A stretch of 64,000 bases of DNA from CAVZBW01 sp963778465 (GTDB taxonomy: Bacteria; Actinomycetota; Acidimicrobiia; Acidimicrobiales; RAAP-2), in NCBI GenBank assembly GCA_963778465.1, contig CAVZUK010000003.1:1984001-2048000 (forward strand), in the 5' to 3' direction. Below are positions 33,840 through 41,255 of this stretch, piece by piece (positions within the stretch are counted from its first letter, which is position 1; each line of letters starts with the position of its first letter). The translations under genes and the position numbers were made by a program. The notes under the pieces were generated by a model. That model did not search any database and was not told the origin of the DNA. It saw nothing but the letters and a program-made list of their open reading frames with translations.

Positions 33840-34312
33840 GACCGGTCACCCTCGAGGAGCCGGGCGTTCTCCCACGACAGGATCCGTCCGTGCGGTGAGA
33901 GCCGGAGGAAGGTCCGTTGCGCATAGCGGGCGCGGGTGTTCTCCGGCATCCGCTCGGACGGGCCACGGAACGCCTTGTACTTCGCATCGAGCGCGGCGGC
34001 GATCCGGTCCACCGTCTGCGGGTGCTCGACGATCTCGACCGTGCCGGAGAGGTGCACGGCGACGAGGTCGGCCCAGCGCTCGCCGGACTCGACGAGGAAG
34101 GAGGCCCGGGGGTCCCGCCGCACGCGGGCGATCTTCTTGGTGGCCGACGGGGCGGAGAGGCAGACGGTGCGGTCGATGACCACGAACCAGACCGGGAGGG
34201 CCACCGGGGATCCGTCGGCCCGCAGCGTCGTGAAGATGCCGGTGTGCGCCGACGCTATGACCTGCCACGCCTCGTCGGGGGAGAGGCGCACGCTCGGCGG
34301 CTTCGGACCCAC
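33836..34312 (-). CDS. PPOX/FMN- or F420-binding split-barrel family protein
   Basis: 158 residues. The pyridoxamine 5'-phosphate oxidase-like barrel is shown by GIFTTLRADGSPVALPVWFVVIDRTVCLSA, followed by RVRRDPRASFLVESGERWADLVAVHLSGTVEIV. Short PPOX proteins of this sort in Actinobacteria bind F420 or FMN/heme. Which cofactor is used cannot be read from the sequence alone. It is coupled by ATGA to the downstream crotonase. Confidence 0.85.
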   Translation of the reverse strand: MGPKPPSVRLSPDEAWQVIASAHTGIFTTLRADGSPVALPVWFVVIDRTVCLSAPSATKKIARVRRDPRASFLVESGERWADLVAVHLSGTVEIVEHPQTVDRIAAALDAKYKAFRGPSERMPENTRARYAQRTFLRLSPHGRILSWENARLLEGDRS

Positions 34313-34343
34313 GGTTGCGATCTCGACGCCTCGATCCGCGGTC

Positions 34344-35507
34344 TCAGGTGGGCAGGAGCGAAGGGGTCGGATTGTCGATCTCGAGCAGCCGGGCGAGCGC
34401 GTCCGTCACCTGGTTGGCGATCGGCATGTTGAGCTCGGGGGGAACGAGGCCGGTACCGACCATTCGATCGGCCAGGCGGATGAAGATCGTGCAGAACCTC
34501 ATCGCACCGAAGATCTCCCAGTAGCCGGGGTCGCGTACCTCACGGCCCGAGACCTTCTCGTAGTGGGCGACCATCTCCTCCCGGGTCGGGTATCCCTCGA
34601 GTCGCGCCACGTCGAGATCCTCGAAGGACATCCGGTCGAACATGAGCCACCAGCCGACGTCGGCCTCCGTCGGCGAGAGGGCGCAGGCCTCCCAGTCCAC
34701 GACCGCGGCGACCCGGTAGTCCTGCCAGATGATGTTGCCCAGCCGTGCGTCTCCCCAGGACAGTCCGATGCGATCGTCGCGAGGGTCGCTCTCGGCCAGC
34801 CACGCCAGCGCGGCATCGAGCACGGGATGGGGACGACCCGAGAGCAGGTCGTCGGCGAACTTGCGGTAGAGCGCCACCTGCATGGCGTTGTCCGGGCGGC
34901 CTGCGGCGCTCGGGTCGAGCCAATCGAGCTCGGAGGTCCGCCAGTCGATGGCGTGGACGCCGGCCATCGCCTCGATGCCGTTCAGGACCATGGCGCGGCG
35001 CTGGTCCGGCGTGGCCTCGTCGACCAGGAAGCCCGCCTGGGTGTAGCGGGGGGCATCGGCAGGGATGACGCCGGGAACGAACTCCATGACGAAGAACGCC
35101 CCGCCCAGCACGCCCGGGTCCGGCTCGTAGCCGACGAGCGGCGGGACGGGTACCGCGCTGTTCGCGCCCACCGCCGACATGGCGAGGAACTGGAGCTCGA
35201 CGGAGACCTCGCTGCGCGGCGTCTGCGCGGGGAACAGCGCCCCGTTGTCGGGCTCGATCCGGGCCACGAAACGGTGGTGCCGGTCCGATCCCCCTTCGCG
35301 CCAGTCGGCGTCGAAGAAGACCGTCTCGTTCGAGAACCCGGTGTTGACCGGGATGTCGATGTTCGTGACGGCCACGTCGCGTGCCTCTGGCCGTCTGGAG
35401 GCGAACCAGGAGCGCAACGAGTCGGCGTAGGTGCTGCGGTCGGTGTGGAACTTCGGAGCCCCGAGCACCTCGGAATCGGTCGAAGCCTCCCCGTTCCCGA
35501 TCGTCAC
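34344..35507 (-). CDS. APH-like phosphotransferase family protein (acyl-CoA-locus type)
   Basis: 387 residues, protein-kinase-like fold. The catalytic loop is LSWGDARLGNIIW (the usual HGD is WGD, with the Asp and Asn kept) and the metal-binding motif is VVDWEACA (DFG equivalent). Such proteins are common next to acyl-CoA dehydrogenase genes in Actinobacteria and resemble the N-terminal domain of ACAD10/11, which phosphorylates 4-hydroxyacyl-CoAs. That role would fit this operon (inference). The gap to the hotdog gene is 22 bp. Confidence 0.85.
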   Translation of the reverse strand: MTIGNGEASTDSEVLGAPKFHTDRSTYADSLRSWFASRRPEARDVAVTNIDIPVNTGFSNETVFFDADWREGGSDRHHRFVARIEPDNGALFPAQTPRSEVSVELQFLAMSAVGANSAVPVPPLVGYEPDPGVLGGAFFVMEFVPGVIPADAPRYTQAGFLVDEATPDQRRAMVLNGIEAMAGVHAIDWRTSELDWLDPSAAGRPDNAMQVALYRKFADDLLSGRPHPVLDAALAWLAESDPRDDRIGLSWGDARLGNIIWQDYRVAAVVDWEACALSPTEADVGWWLMFDRMSFEDLDVARLEGYPTREEMVAHYEKVSGREVRDPGYWEIFGAMRFCTIFIRLADRMVGTGLVPPELNMPIANQVTDALARLLEIDNPTPSLLPT

Positions 35508-35529
35508 CCGGCGCCCTCCCTCGTGTGCT

Positions 35530-36426
35530 TCAACGGCGCGGGGAAGGGTAGCTCAGGAGGGTCACCGTGGCGAGGGCGATCACCCGGTCCGGACGGCCGA
35601 TCTCGACGGCCGACACGGAGCACACGGCGTGCTCTTGCCCCCGGCGCAGGACCCTCACGGTGGTGCGTGTCCCCCCCTCCTTGACCTGCGCCAGGTAGTG
35701 GATCTGCAGGTCGGTCGCCGAGCATCCCGGAAGCGCCGCCTCCGCGGCGCCCTGGAAGAGGATCCCGAGGGCGCCACCGTTGATGGCGCCGAAGCTGTTC
35801 TGGACGTAATCGTGGTTGTCGAGCTCGACGACGCCGCCGTCGCCGTGGAGCACCCGTAGTCCCACACGCTCGAGCAGCGTCCCCTCCGGCCGGATTGCGG
35901 CCGGCTCCATCCGGCGGCGCTGGCCGATCAAGGATCCTGGGGAGAACGTCGACGACGAGCGGGACGCCGAGGCCGGGATCCGGGAGAAGGTCACGAGACC
36001 GGTGGTCGAGAGCTCGACCGGACGGCGATCCTTGAGCTCGAGGCCGTCGTCGAGGCCGTCGGCCAGCAGGTCGTCGAGGGAGCCGACGCCGTGGCCGTCG
36101 TAGACGTCCACCCCCACGACAACGATGCCCGTGCCGGCACGCACCAGCCGGCTGTCCACGACGGCGGGCCCCTCGGTCAGCCCGCGCAACCCGTAGAGGG
36201 TCAGGTCGGCCGTGGCGGTCCAGTCGGGCTGGCCGGCCACCAGGGCCACCGTGGCGCAGTTGACGTCGACGACGGCGGCCACGAAGCCGATGCCCGCCGA
36301 TCCCGCGGGGTTGCGCACGGTGTCGTCCACCGGGGCCAGGCTGACGGAACGTCGGGCGGTCACCTGCTCCGTCGTGATGTCGAGGTCTCGCAGCAGGTGC
36401 CGTTCGGGTGGGTAGGTCTGGGTCAT
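35530..36426 (-). CDS. Tandem hotdog-fold thioesterase (PaaI-like)
   Basis: 298 residues. Two hotdog-like halves: the first includes AGSAGIGFVAAVVDVNCATVAL and the second NSFGAINGGALGILFQGAAEAALPG. The second has the PaaI-type GG signature following an Asn, then LQIHYLAQVKEGGTRTTVRVLRRG. Thioesterases of this type hydrolyse acyl-CoA intermediates. ATG 36426 overlaps a TGA belonging to a remnant of the acyl-CoA dehydrogenase 3' end, which suggests the two genes were once coupled directly. Confidence 0.83.
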   Translation of the reverse strand: MTQTYPPERHLLRDLDITTEQVTARRSVSLAPVDDTVRNPAGSAGIGFVAAVVDVNCATVALVAGQPDWTATADLTLYGLRGLTEGPAVVDSRLVRAGTGIVVVGVDVYDGHGVGSLDDLLADGLDDGLELKDRRPVELSTTGLVTFSRIPASASRSSSTFSPGSLIGQRRRMEPAAIRPEGTLLERVGLRVLHGDGGVVELDNHDYVQNSFGAINGGALGILFQGAAEAALPGCSATDLQIHYLAQVKEGGTRTTVRVLRRGQEHAVCSVSAVEIGRPDRVIALATVTLLSYPSPRR

Positions 36427-36516
36427 CCGTGTGGGGGGTGGTCGGGCCCGCCTGGGTGGGAGCGGGACAGGCCGGATCTGTGCTGAGCAACATAGTTGAG
36501 GCCCGCATCCATCTCA
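36423..36516 (-). pseudogene. Displaced 3'-end remnant of an acyl-CoA dehydrogenase gene
   Basis: On the minus strand 36516-36423 reads EM...LNYVAQHRSGLSRSHPGG and ends in TGA, overlapping the thioesterase ATG by ATGA. The intact acyl-CoA dehydrogenase ends EMVLNYVAQHSLGLPRSY at 38086-38030. The remnant is in the same orientation, keeps the reading frame, and sits where the dehydrogenase would end if the intervening 1.58 kb were absent. It has no start and is not a gene. Confidence 0.75.
36460..36500 (+). repeat. Direct repeat copy A (41 bp, remnant of dehydrogenase 3' end)
   Basis: It aligns without gaps to 38037-38077 with 37 of 41 bases identical, including a 23-bp identical core ending in CAACATAGTTGAG. 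Weaker similarity (CCATCTC) continues after a 6-nt length difference. It marks the left boundary of the inserted segment. Confidence 0.9.
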
Positions 36517-36661
36517 CCTCCGTGCGGAGTGGTGCTTCCGTCCCGACGCCAGAGGCAGGTACTCACCTCCCCTTCACGCCGTGGCGGCTCCGACGGGGCA
36601 GCGCTCCAACTAGGGACGTTCGCCTCTGCTGAGAGGAGCCGTCTCATGAATAGATCGAACC

Positions 36662-37252
36662 GTGCAAAAAGTTCGACCCTTGCTCCTGACGAGCGTGGTC
36701 ATCGCAGTGGTCGTGGCAGGATGCTCCTCCTCGCCGAGCGAGCGATCCCATCCAAAGGCGTCCACGACGACGGGAAGACTTCCTCCGAGTTCGACGACGT
36801 CCACGTCTGAGCCATCGACCACGACAGGGTCGACGACGACACGGGTTGCCGCTCCGGCGTCTACGACGTCCACTCCGTCAACCACGCCGTCCGGTCCGCA
36901 GCTCACGGCTACCTCCGAACCGCGATCGGGAGGGCTCGGGAGTACGAGCATCGAAGCAACGGCGACGTTGACCGGCATCGGGTCGACCCAGACCGGGTCC
37001 TTGGAGTTCGACATAGCCCTCGGGCCGTACAACACGGGCCAGCCCGCTTCCGTCGAATCGGTACCGGTCGATGGCCCCGGAACGTACCGGATGCCGACGG
37101 CTTACATGCCGGACCGGGGCGGCACGTGGTATGTCACCGTGAGCTTTGGTTTCACCACGGAGCCGGGGGCCGGGCTCGAAGTCGGCGGGATGCCATCGCC
37201 CACCAATCCAAACCCGGATCCCGACTTGGTCACGACGATCACCAGTTCCTAG
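36662..37252 (+). CDS. Putative lipoprotein with Thr/Ser-rich linker
   Basis: 196 residues. The signal peptide MQKVRPLLLTSVVIAVVVAGC ends in a lipobox (VAGC), so Cys21 should be lipidated and the protein anchored outside the membrane. Residues 25-80 are a Thr/Ser/Pro linker, and a beta-rich C-terminal domain of about 110 residues follows with no recognised family. The start is doubtful: GTG 36662 gives the right frame, but AGAGGAG is placed 7 nt before an out-of-frame ATG at 36646. A one-base deletion between them would give an ATG start in frame with the signal peptide. Confidence 0.75.
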   Translation: MQKVRPLLLTSVVIAVVVAGCSSSPSERSHPKASTTTGRLPPSSTTSTSEPSTTTGSTTTRVAAPASTTSTPSTTPSGPQLTATSEPRSGGLGSTSIEATATLTGIGSTQTGSLEFDIALGPYNTGQPASVESVPVDGPGTYRMPTAYMPDRGGTWYVTVSFGFTTEPGAGLEVGGMPSPTNPNPDPDLVTTITSS

Positions 37253-37367
37253 AGGAGGCGCCGGAGTGGGCCCGTGGACTCGATCTCACGTCTATGCCGG
37301 CAGGGAGATGAGCGCCCTCATGCTGATCGAGACAATGCCTTGAGAACGGGACGACCGCGGGAGAACC

Positions 37368-37961
37368 TCAAGCGATGGGGGTGACGGTGATCTCTGCGTT
37401 CACGACGCGAGGCCCGCGGCTCTGGAACGGGTAGTCGTCGAGGCCGAGGTCCCACGCATGGCGGTATTGGTCAGGGATGATCGTCCGGGGGTTGATCGTG
37501 ACGGTCTGCGTGCCCTGAATGACGCCCTTCCTGAAGACGAAGGGCACCTTGGAGGTCTCCTGCACGTACCACTGAAGCCCTTGTAGGGGGTCCTGCCCCG
37601 GCGTGAGCTGGACGACCGCCTGGAAACGATCGCTCGGAAAGCGGATGAGCACGTAGCTCCCAAGGAAGTTTCTCTGAATCCCCGTGCAGTCGAATCTCAG
37701 CGTGGTGCTGCTCTCGATCCGTGCGCACCCAGGGGCTCCGGCTCCCCACGCATAGACACCGTTGAAGGTTCCGGTCCCGGCTGACGGCGCCGCCCCGAGC
37801 GACGACGTCGTGCTCGCCGCAGCCGTACCCACAGGAATTGCGGCAATCGTGACGGCTGCCAGCATCAAAGCACCTACGCCTGCACGACGCCCTGTCCTCC
37901 TGCGTGGCTGCGGGTTGTCATGGGCACGAGGGGATCGTCGAGAAAAGACGTTGGAAAACAT
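37368..37961 (-). CDS. Secreted protein of unknown function
   Basis: 197 residues from ATG 37961 (in-frame ATGs at 37988 and 38003 are alternatives). An Arg-rich n-region (RRRTGRRAGV) precedes a hydrophobic core ALMLAAVTIAAIPVG and a cleavage site after TAAAS, giving a Sec-type or possibly Tat-type signal. The mature part has two Cys (GCARI, FDCTG) that could form a disulfide and a beta-rich pattern (FNGVYAWGAG, VQLTPGQDPLQGLQWYVQET, PRVVNAEITVTPIA). No family was recognised. It lies inside the inserted segment and converges on the lipoprotein gene. Confidence 0.7.
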   Translation of the reverse strand: MFSNVFSRRSPRAHDNPQPRRRTGRRAGVGALMLAAVTIAAIPVGTAAASTTSSLGAAPSAGTGTFNGVYAWGAGAPGCARIESSTTLRFDCTGIQRNFLGSYVLIRFPSDRFQAVVQLTPGQDPLQGLQWYVQETSKVPFVFRKGVIQGTQTVTINPRTIIPDQYRHAWDLGLDDYPFQSRGPRVVNAEITVTPIA

Positions 37962-38029
37962 GGCGGAGAAGCTTACTGCGGACCGCATCCGCGATCGCCT
38001 CATGGCTGATGGACTGCGGGGAGTCAGAC

Positions 38030-39184
38030 CTAGTAAGAGCGGGGCAGGCCGAGGCTGTGCTGAGCAACATAGTTGAGCACCATCTCCCGACTGACCGGGG
38101 CGATGCGCAGCAGCCGGGCGAGTCCCCACAGCGGCAGGAGACCGTACTCGACGGCCAGGCCGTTGCCCCCGTGGCTCTGGATGGCGCTGTCGGTGGCGGC
38201 CAACGCCGCCTCCGCTGCGGCGTACTTGGCCATGTTGGCCGCCTCGCCGGCCGGGAGGCCGTGATCGTGCAGCCACGCGGCTTTGTGGGTCATCAGGGCG
38301 GCGAGCTCGACCTCGATCTTGGCCTGGGCCAGGGGGTGCGAGATCCCCTGGAACGATCCGATCGACCGGTCCCACACGGTTCGCTGGGCCGCGTAGCGCG
38401 CCGCCTTGTCGAGGGCGTACCGGCCGACTCCGACGCCGAGCGCGGCGCCGGTGACACGTTCGGGATTGAGCCCGTGGAAGACCTCCGCGAACCCCTGGTG
38501 CTCCGTGCCCACCAGCCGGTCTCGCCCGACCCGGACCTCGTCGAAGAACAAGGTGAACTGGCGCTCGGGCAGGGGTACCGACACCGGCAGGGGACGGGCC
38601 TCCAAGCCGGGCGCGTCGGTGTCCACGAGGAACAAGGAGAGGTCGGCACGTCCCGTCTCCTCGTGGGTCGCCGTGCGGGCCACCACGAGCACGGCGTCGG
38701 CCTGATCCACGCCCGAGATGTAGTACTTCTGGCCGCGGAGCACCCACTCGTCCCCGTCGCGAACGGCGGTCGTGGCGAGGCGGTGCGTGTTCGAGCCGGC
38801 GTCGGGCTCGGTGATGGCGAAGACCAAGATGCCCTCGCCGCTGGCCACGCCGGGCAGCCACCGCTCCCGCTGCGCGTCGGTGCCGTAGTTCGTGAGGACC
38901 TCTCCGCAGATGGCGCTCGAGACCAGCGTGAGCAGGAGGGGGCATCCCTGGGCGGCGGTCTCCTCGCACACGATCGCCAGCTCGACCAGTCCGGCACCGC
39001 CCCCGCCGTAGGCCTCGGGGAGGTTGATGCCGAGGTATCCCAGCCTCCCGAGCGCAGCCCAGAGCTCGGCGGTCGGCTCCCGGGCCTCGGCCTTGCGCGC
39101 GTAGTAGTCGCCGCCGAAATCGGCGGCGATCCCACGGACGGCCTGGCGCAGGGCGGCGTGCTCCGCCGACTCCTCGTACTCCAT
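38030..39184 (-). CDS. Acyl-CoA dehydrogenase
   Basis: 384 residues from ATG 39184 (GGGGGGA upstream). An ATG at 39214 overlaps the carboxylase stop by ATGA and is an equally possible start. The three ACAD domains are present: LGYLGINLPEAYGGGGAG, VFAITEPDAGSNTHRLATTAVRDGDEWVLRG with the FAD-binding segment, and ERVTGAALGVGVGRYALDKAARYA. A Glu-containing region and SHGGNGLAVEYGLLPLW follow. Positioned after the carboxylase alpha gene, it probably oxidises a branched or isoprenoid acyl-CoA before carboxylation (inference). Its last 14 codons lie in repeat copy B. Confidence 0.9.
   Translation of the reverse strand: MEYEESAEHAALRQAVRGIAADFGGDYYARKAEAREPTAELWAALGRLGYLGINLPEAYGGGGAGLVELAIVCEETAAQGCPLLLTLVSSAICGEVLTNYGTDAQRERWLPGVASGEGILVFAITEPDAGSNTHRLATTAVRDGDEWVLRGQKYYISGVDQADAVLVVARTATHEETGRADLSLFLVDTDAPGLEARPLPVSVPLPERQFTLFFDEVRVGRDRLVGTEHQGFAEVFHGLNPERVTGAALGVGVGRYALDKAARYAAQRTVWDRSIGSFQGISHPLAQAKIEVELAALMTHKAAWLHDHGLPAGEAANMAKYAAAEAALAATDSAIQSHGGNGLAVEYGLLPLWGLARLLRIAPVSREMVLNYVAQHSLGLPRSY
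38037..38077 (+). repeat. Direct repeat copy B (41 bp, functional dehydrogenase 3' end)
   Basis: Partner of 36460-36500. On the minus strand it encodes LNYVAQHSLGLPRS of the intact acyl-CoA dehydrogenase, so this copy now supplies the working C-terminus. Confidence 0.9.
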
Positions 39185-39210
39185 GTGGGTCCCCCCGGCG
39201 TCTTGTTCCC

Positions 39211-41246
39211 TCATCCGTCGGCCCCCCCGGCCGACGAGTCCTCGGTGGGCCCGGCCGGCGGCTCCTCGATCACCGCCAGGACGGCGCCGACGTCGACCAC
39301 CTGTCCCGCCGACACCGCCACCTCCTTGACCGTGCCTCGGCGCGGGGCACGCACGGGTTGTTCCATCTTCATGGCCTCGAGGACGACGACGACGGCGCCG
39401 GCCTCGACGTGGTCGCCGGCACGCACCTCGGTCCGCACGACCGTGCCCGGCAGCGACGCCAGCAGCGAGCCCGGCGTCTCGAGGTCCCTCGGCTCGGGGA
39501 ACCGCGGCTCCTCGAAGAGCTCGCTCGATCCGAGGGCGCTGTCCACGTAGGAGACATCGCCGACCCGGTCGACGGACGCCACACGGCGGACCCCGCCGAG
39601 CTCGAGGTCCACCTGCCGTGCCGACGACGCCCGTAGCACGATCTCGCCGAGATCCGCGCCGTTGACCTCCGCCTCGACGGTGCGGGCCCCTCGGGACGCC
39701 CGGATCCGGTAGTGGACCTCGAGGCGGCCATCGGCGGACGAGTAGGTCGTGGACTGGGGAGCGTTGACCACGTTGCGCCACCCGCTCGGGACCGAGTCGA
39801 GCACCGGTGCCGCAGCGCGGCGCTCCTCCTGGCCCGCGAGCGCTGCGGCCAGCGCGTGGATCTCCGGCGCGCCCTCGTGGTGGCGGGATCGCGACAGCCG
39901 GACCGGATCGTGCCGGTCGAAGTACGAGGTGTCGAACTGGCCCGAGCGGAAGTCCGGTTCGCGCAGGATCGCGACGAGCAGGTCCCGGTTGGTCACGACG
40001 CCGTGGAGGACCGCATCGTCGAGGGCGGCGGCCAGCCGGCGGCAGGCCTCGTCGCGGGTGGCGCCGTGCGCGACGACCTTGGCGAGGAGCGGGTCGTAGT
40101 GCACGCTGACGGTGGATCCGTCGGCGACCCCGGCGTCCACCCGCAACCCCGGCTCGCCCGGGATCGAGAACCGGTGCACCCTGCCGGTCGCCGGGAGGAA
40201 CCCGGCCGCCACGTCCTCTGCGTAGAGCCGAGCCTCGACCGCGTGGCCGCTGATCCAGGCCCCGAGCACGTCGGGCGGCAAGGGCTGGCCCTCCGCCACG
40301 AGCAGCTGGAGACGTACCAGGTCGAGCCCGGTCACCATCTCCGTCACGGTGTGTTCGACCTGGAGCCGGGTGTTCACCTCGAGGAAGTAGAAGCGACCCT
40401 CCGGATCGACCAGGAACTCGACGGTGCCGGCCCCGACGTACCCGATGGCCTTGGCCGCGGCCACGGCGGCCTCACCCATGAGGGTCCGGAGCGCCGGGTC
40501 CACGGCGGGGAGGGTGCCTCCTCGACGACCTTCTGGAAGCGCCGCTGGAGCGAGCACTCCCGCTCGAAGAGGTGGGTGACATTGCCGTGGACGTCGCCCA
40601 CGATCTGTACCTCGACGTGGCGCGGGAACGTGACGTAGCGCTCCAGGAACACCTCGCCGCCACCGGAGGTGGAGGCCGCCTCACGGCGGGCGGACTGGAT
40701 CGCCTCGATGAGACCATCGGACTGCTCCACCACTCGGATGCCGCGCCCCCCTCCGCCGTGCGTGGCCTTGACGAGCAGTGGGAACCCGATCTCCTCCGCG
40801 GCCCGTCCGACCGCCTCGAGGTCGTCCCCGATCGTCGATCCGGGGAGCACCGGCACCCCGGCGGCGCTCATGACCTCCTTGGCCCGGACCTTGGAGCCCA
40901 TCGCCTCGATGACGTCGGGGGACGGCCCGACGAAGACCAGGCCGGCCTCGACGCAGGCCTGGGCGAACTCCGCCCGCTCGGAGAGGAAGCCGTAGCCGGG
41001 GTGCACGGCGTCGGCGCCGGTCGTTCCGGCCGCGGCGACCAGCAGATCGGTCCGCAGGTAGGTGTCGGTCGCGGAGGAGCCCGGCAGGCGGACCGCTTCG
41101 TCGGCCTCGGCCACGAACGGAGCGTCGACATCGGCGTCCGAGAACACCGCCACCGTCGCGATGTCGAGCTGGCGGGCCGTGCGCATGATCCGGGAGGCGA
41201 TCTCCCCCCGGTTGGCGACGAGCAGCTTTCTGATCGGGGTCGGCAA
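39211..41246 (-). pseudogene. Acyl-CoA carboxylase alpha subunit (biotin carboxylase plus BCCP), one frameshift
   Basis: Start TTG 41246. The biotin carboxylase N-terminus LLVANRGEIASRIMRTARQL, HPGYGFLSERAEFA and KATHGGGGRGIRVV runs in one frame to FQKVVEEAPS near 40515. PAVDPALRTLMGEAAV, EFLVDPEGRFYFLEVNTRLQVEHTVTEMVTGLDLV and the biotin motif EAMKMEQPVRAP follow in another. One extra base in the G4 run at 40507-40510 (C run on the coding strand) joins them into a protein of about 678 residues. The length and domain order match MCC- or GCC-type alpha subunits. Full conservation on both sides favours a homopolymer sequencing error. Confidence 0.85.
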
Positions 41247-41255
41247 CGTCGCGCC

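Larger units (their letters stand above)
36501..38036. mobile_element. Segment inserted between duplicated dehydrogenase 3' ends
   Basis: The segment is bounded by the two 41-bp direct repeats. It contains a lipoprotein gene and an oppositely oriented secreted-protein gene, both unrelated to the surrounding acyl-CoA operon and visibly poorer in G+C. With the right-hand repeat it measures 1,577 bp. Arrival at a gene 3' end with the end restored is the pattern left by site-specific integration. No integrase or transposase gene lies inside, so it could be a remnant or a passenger mobilised in trans. Recombinational duplication is the alternative. Confidence 0.55.
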
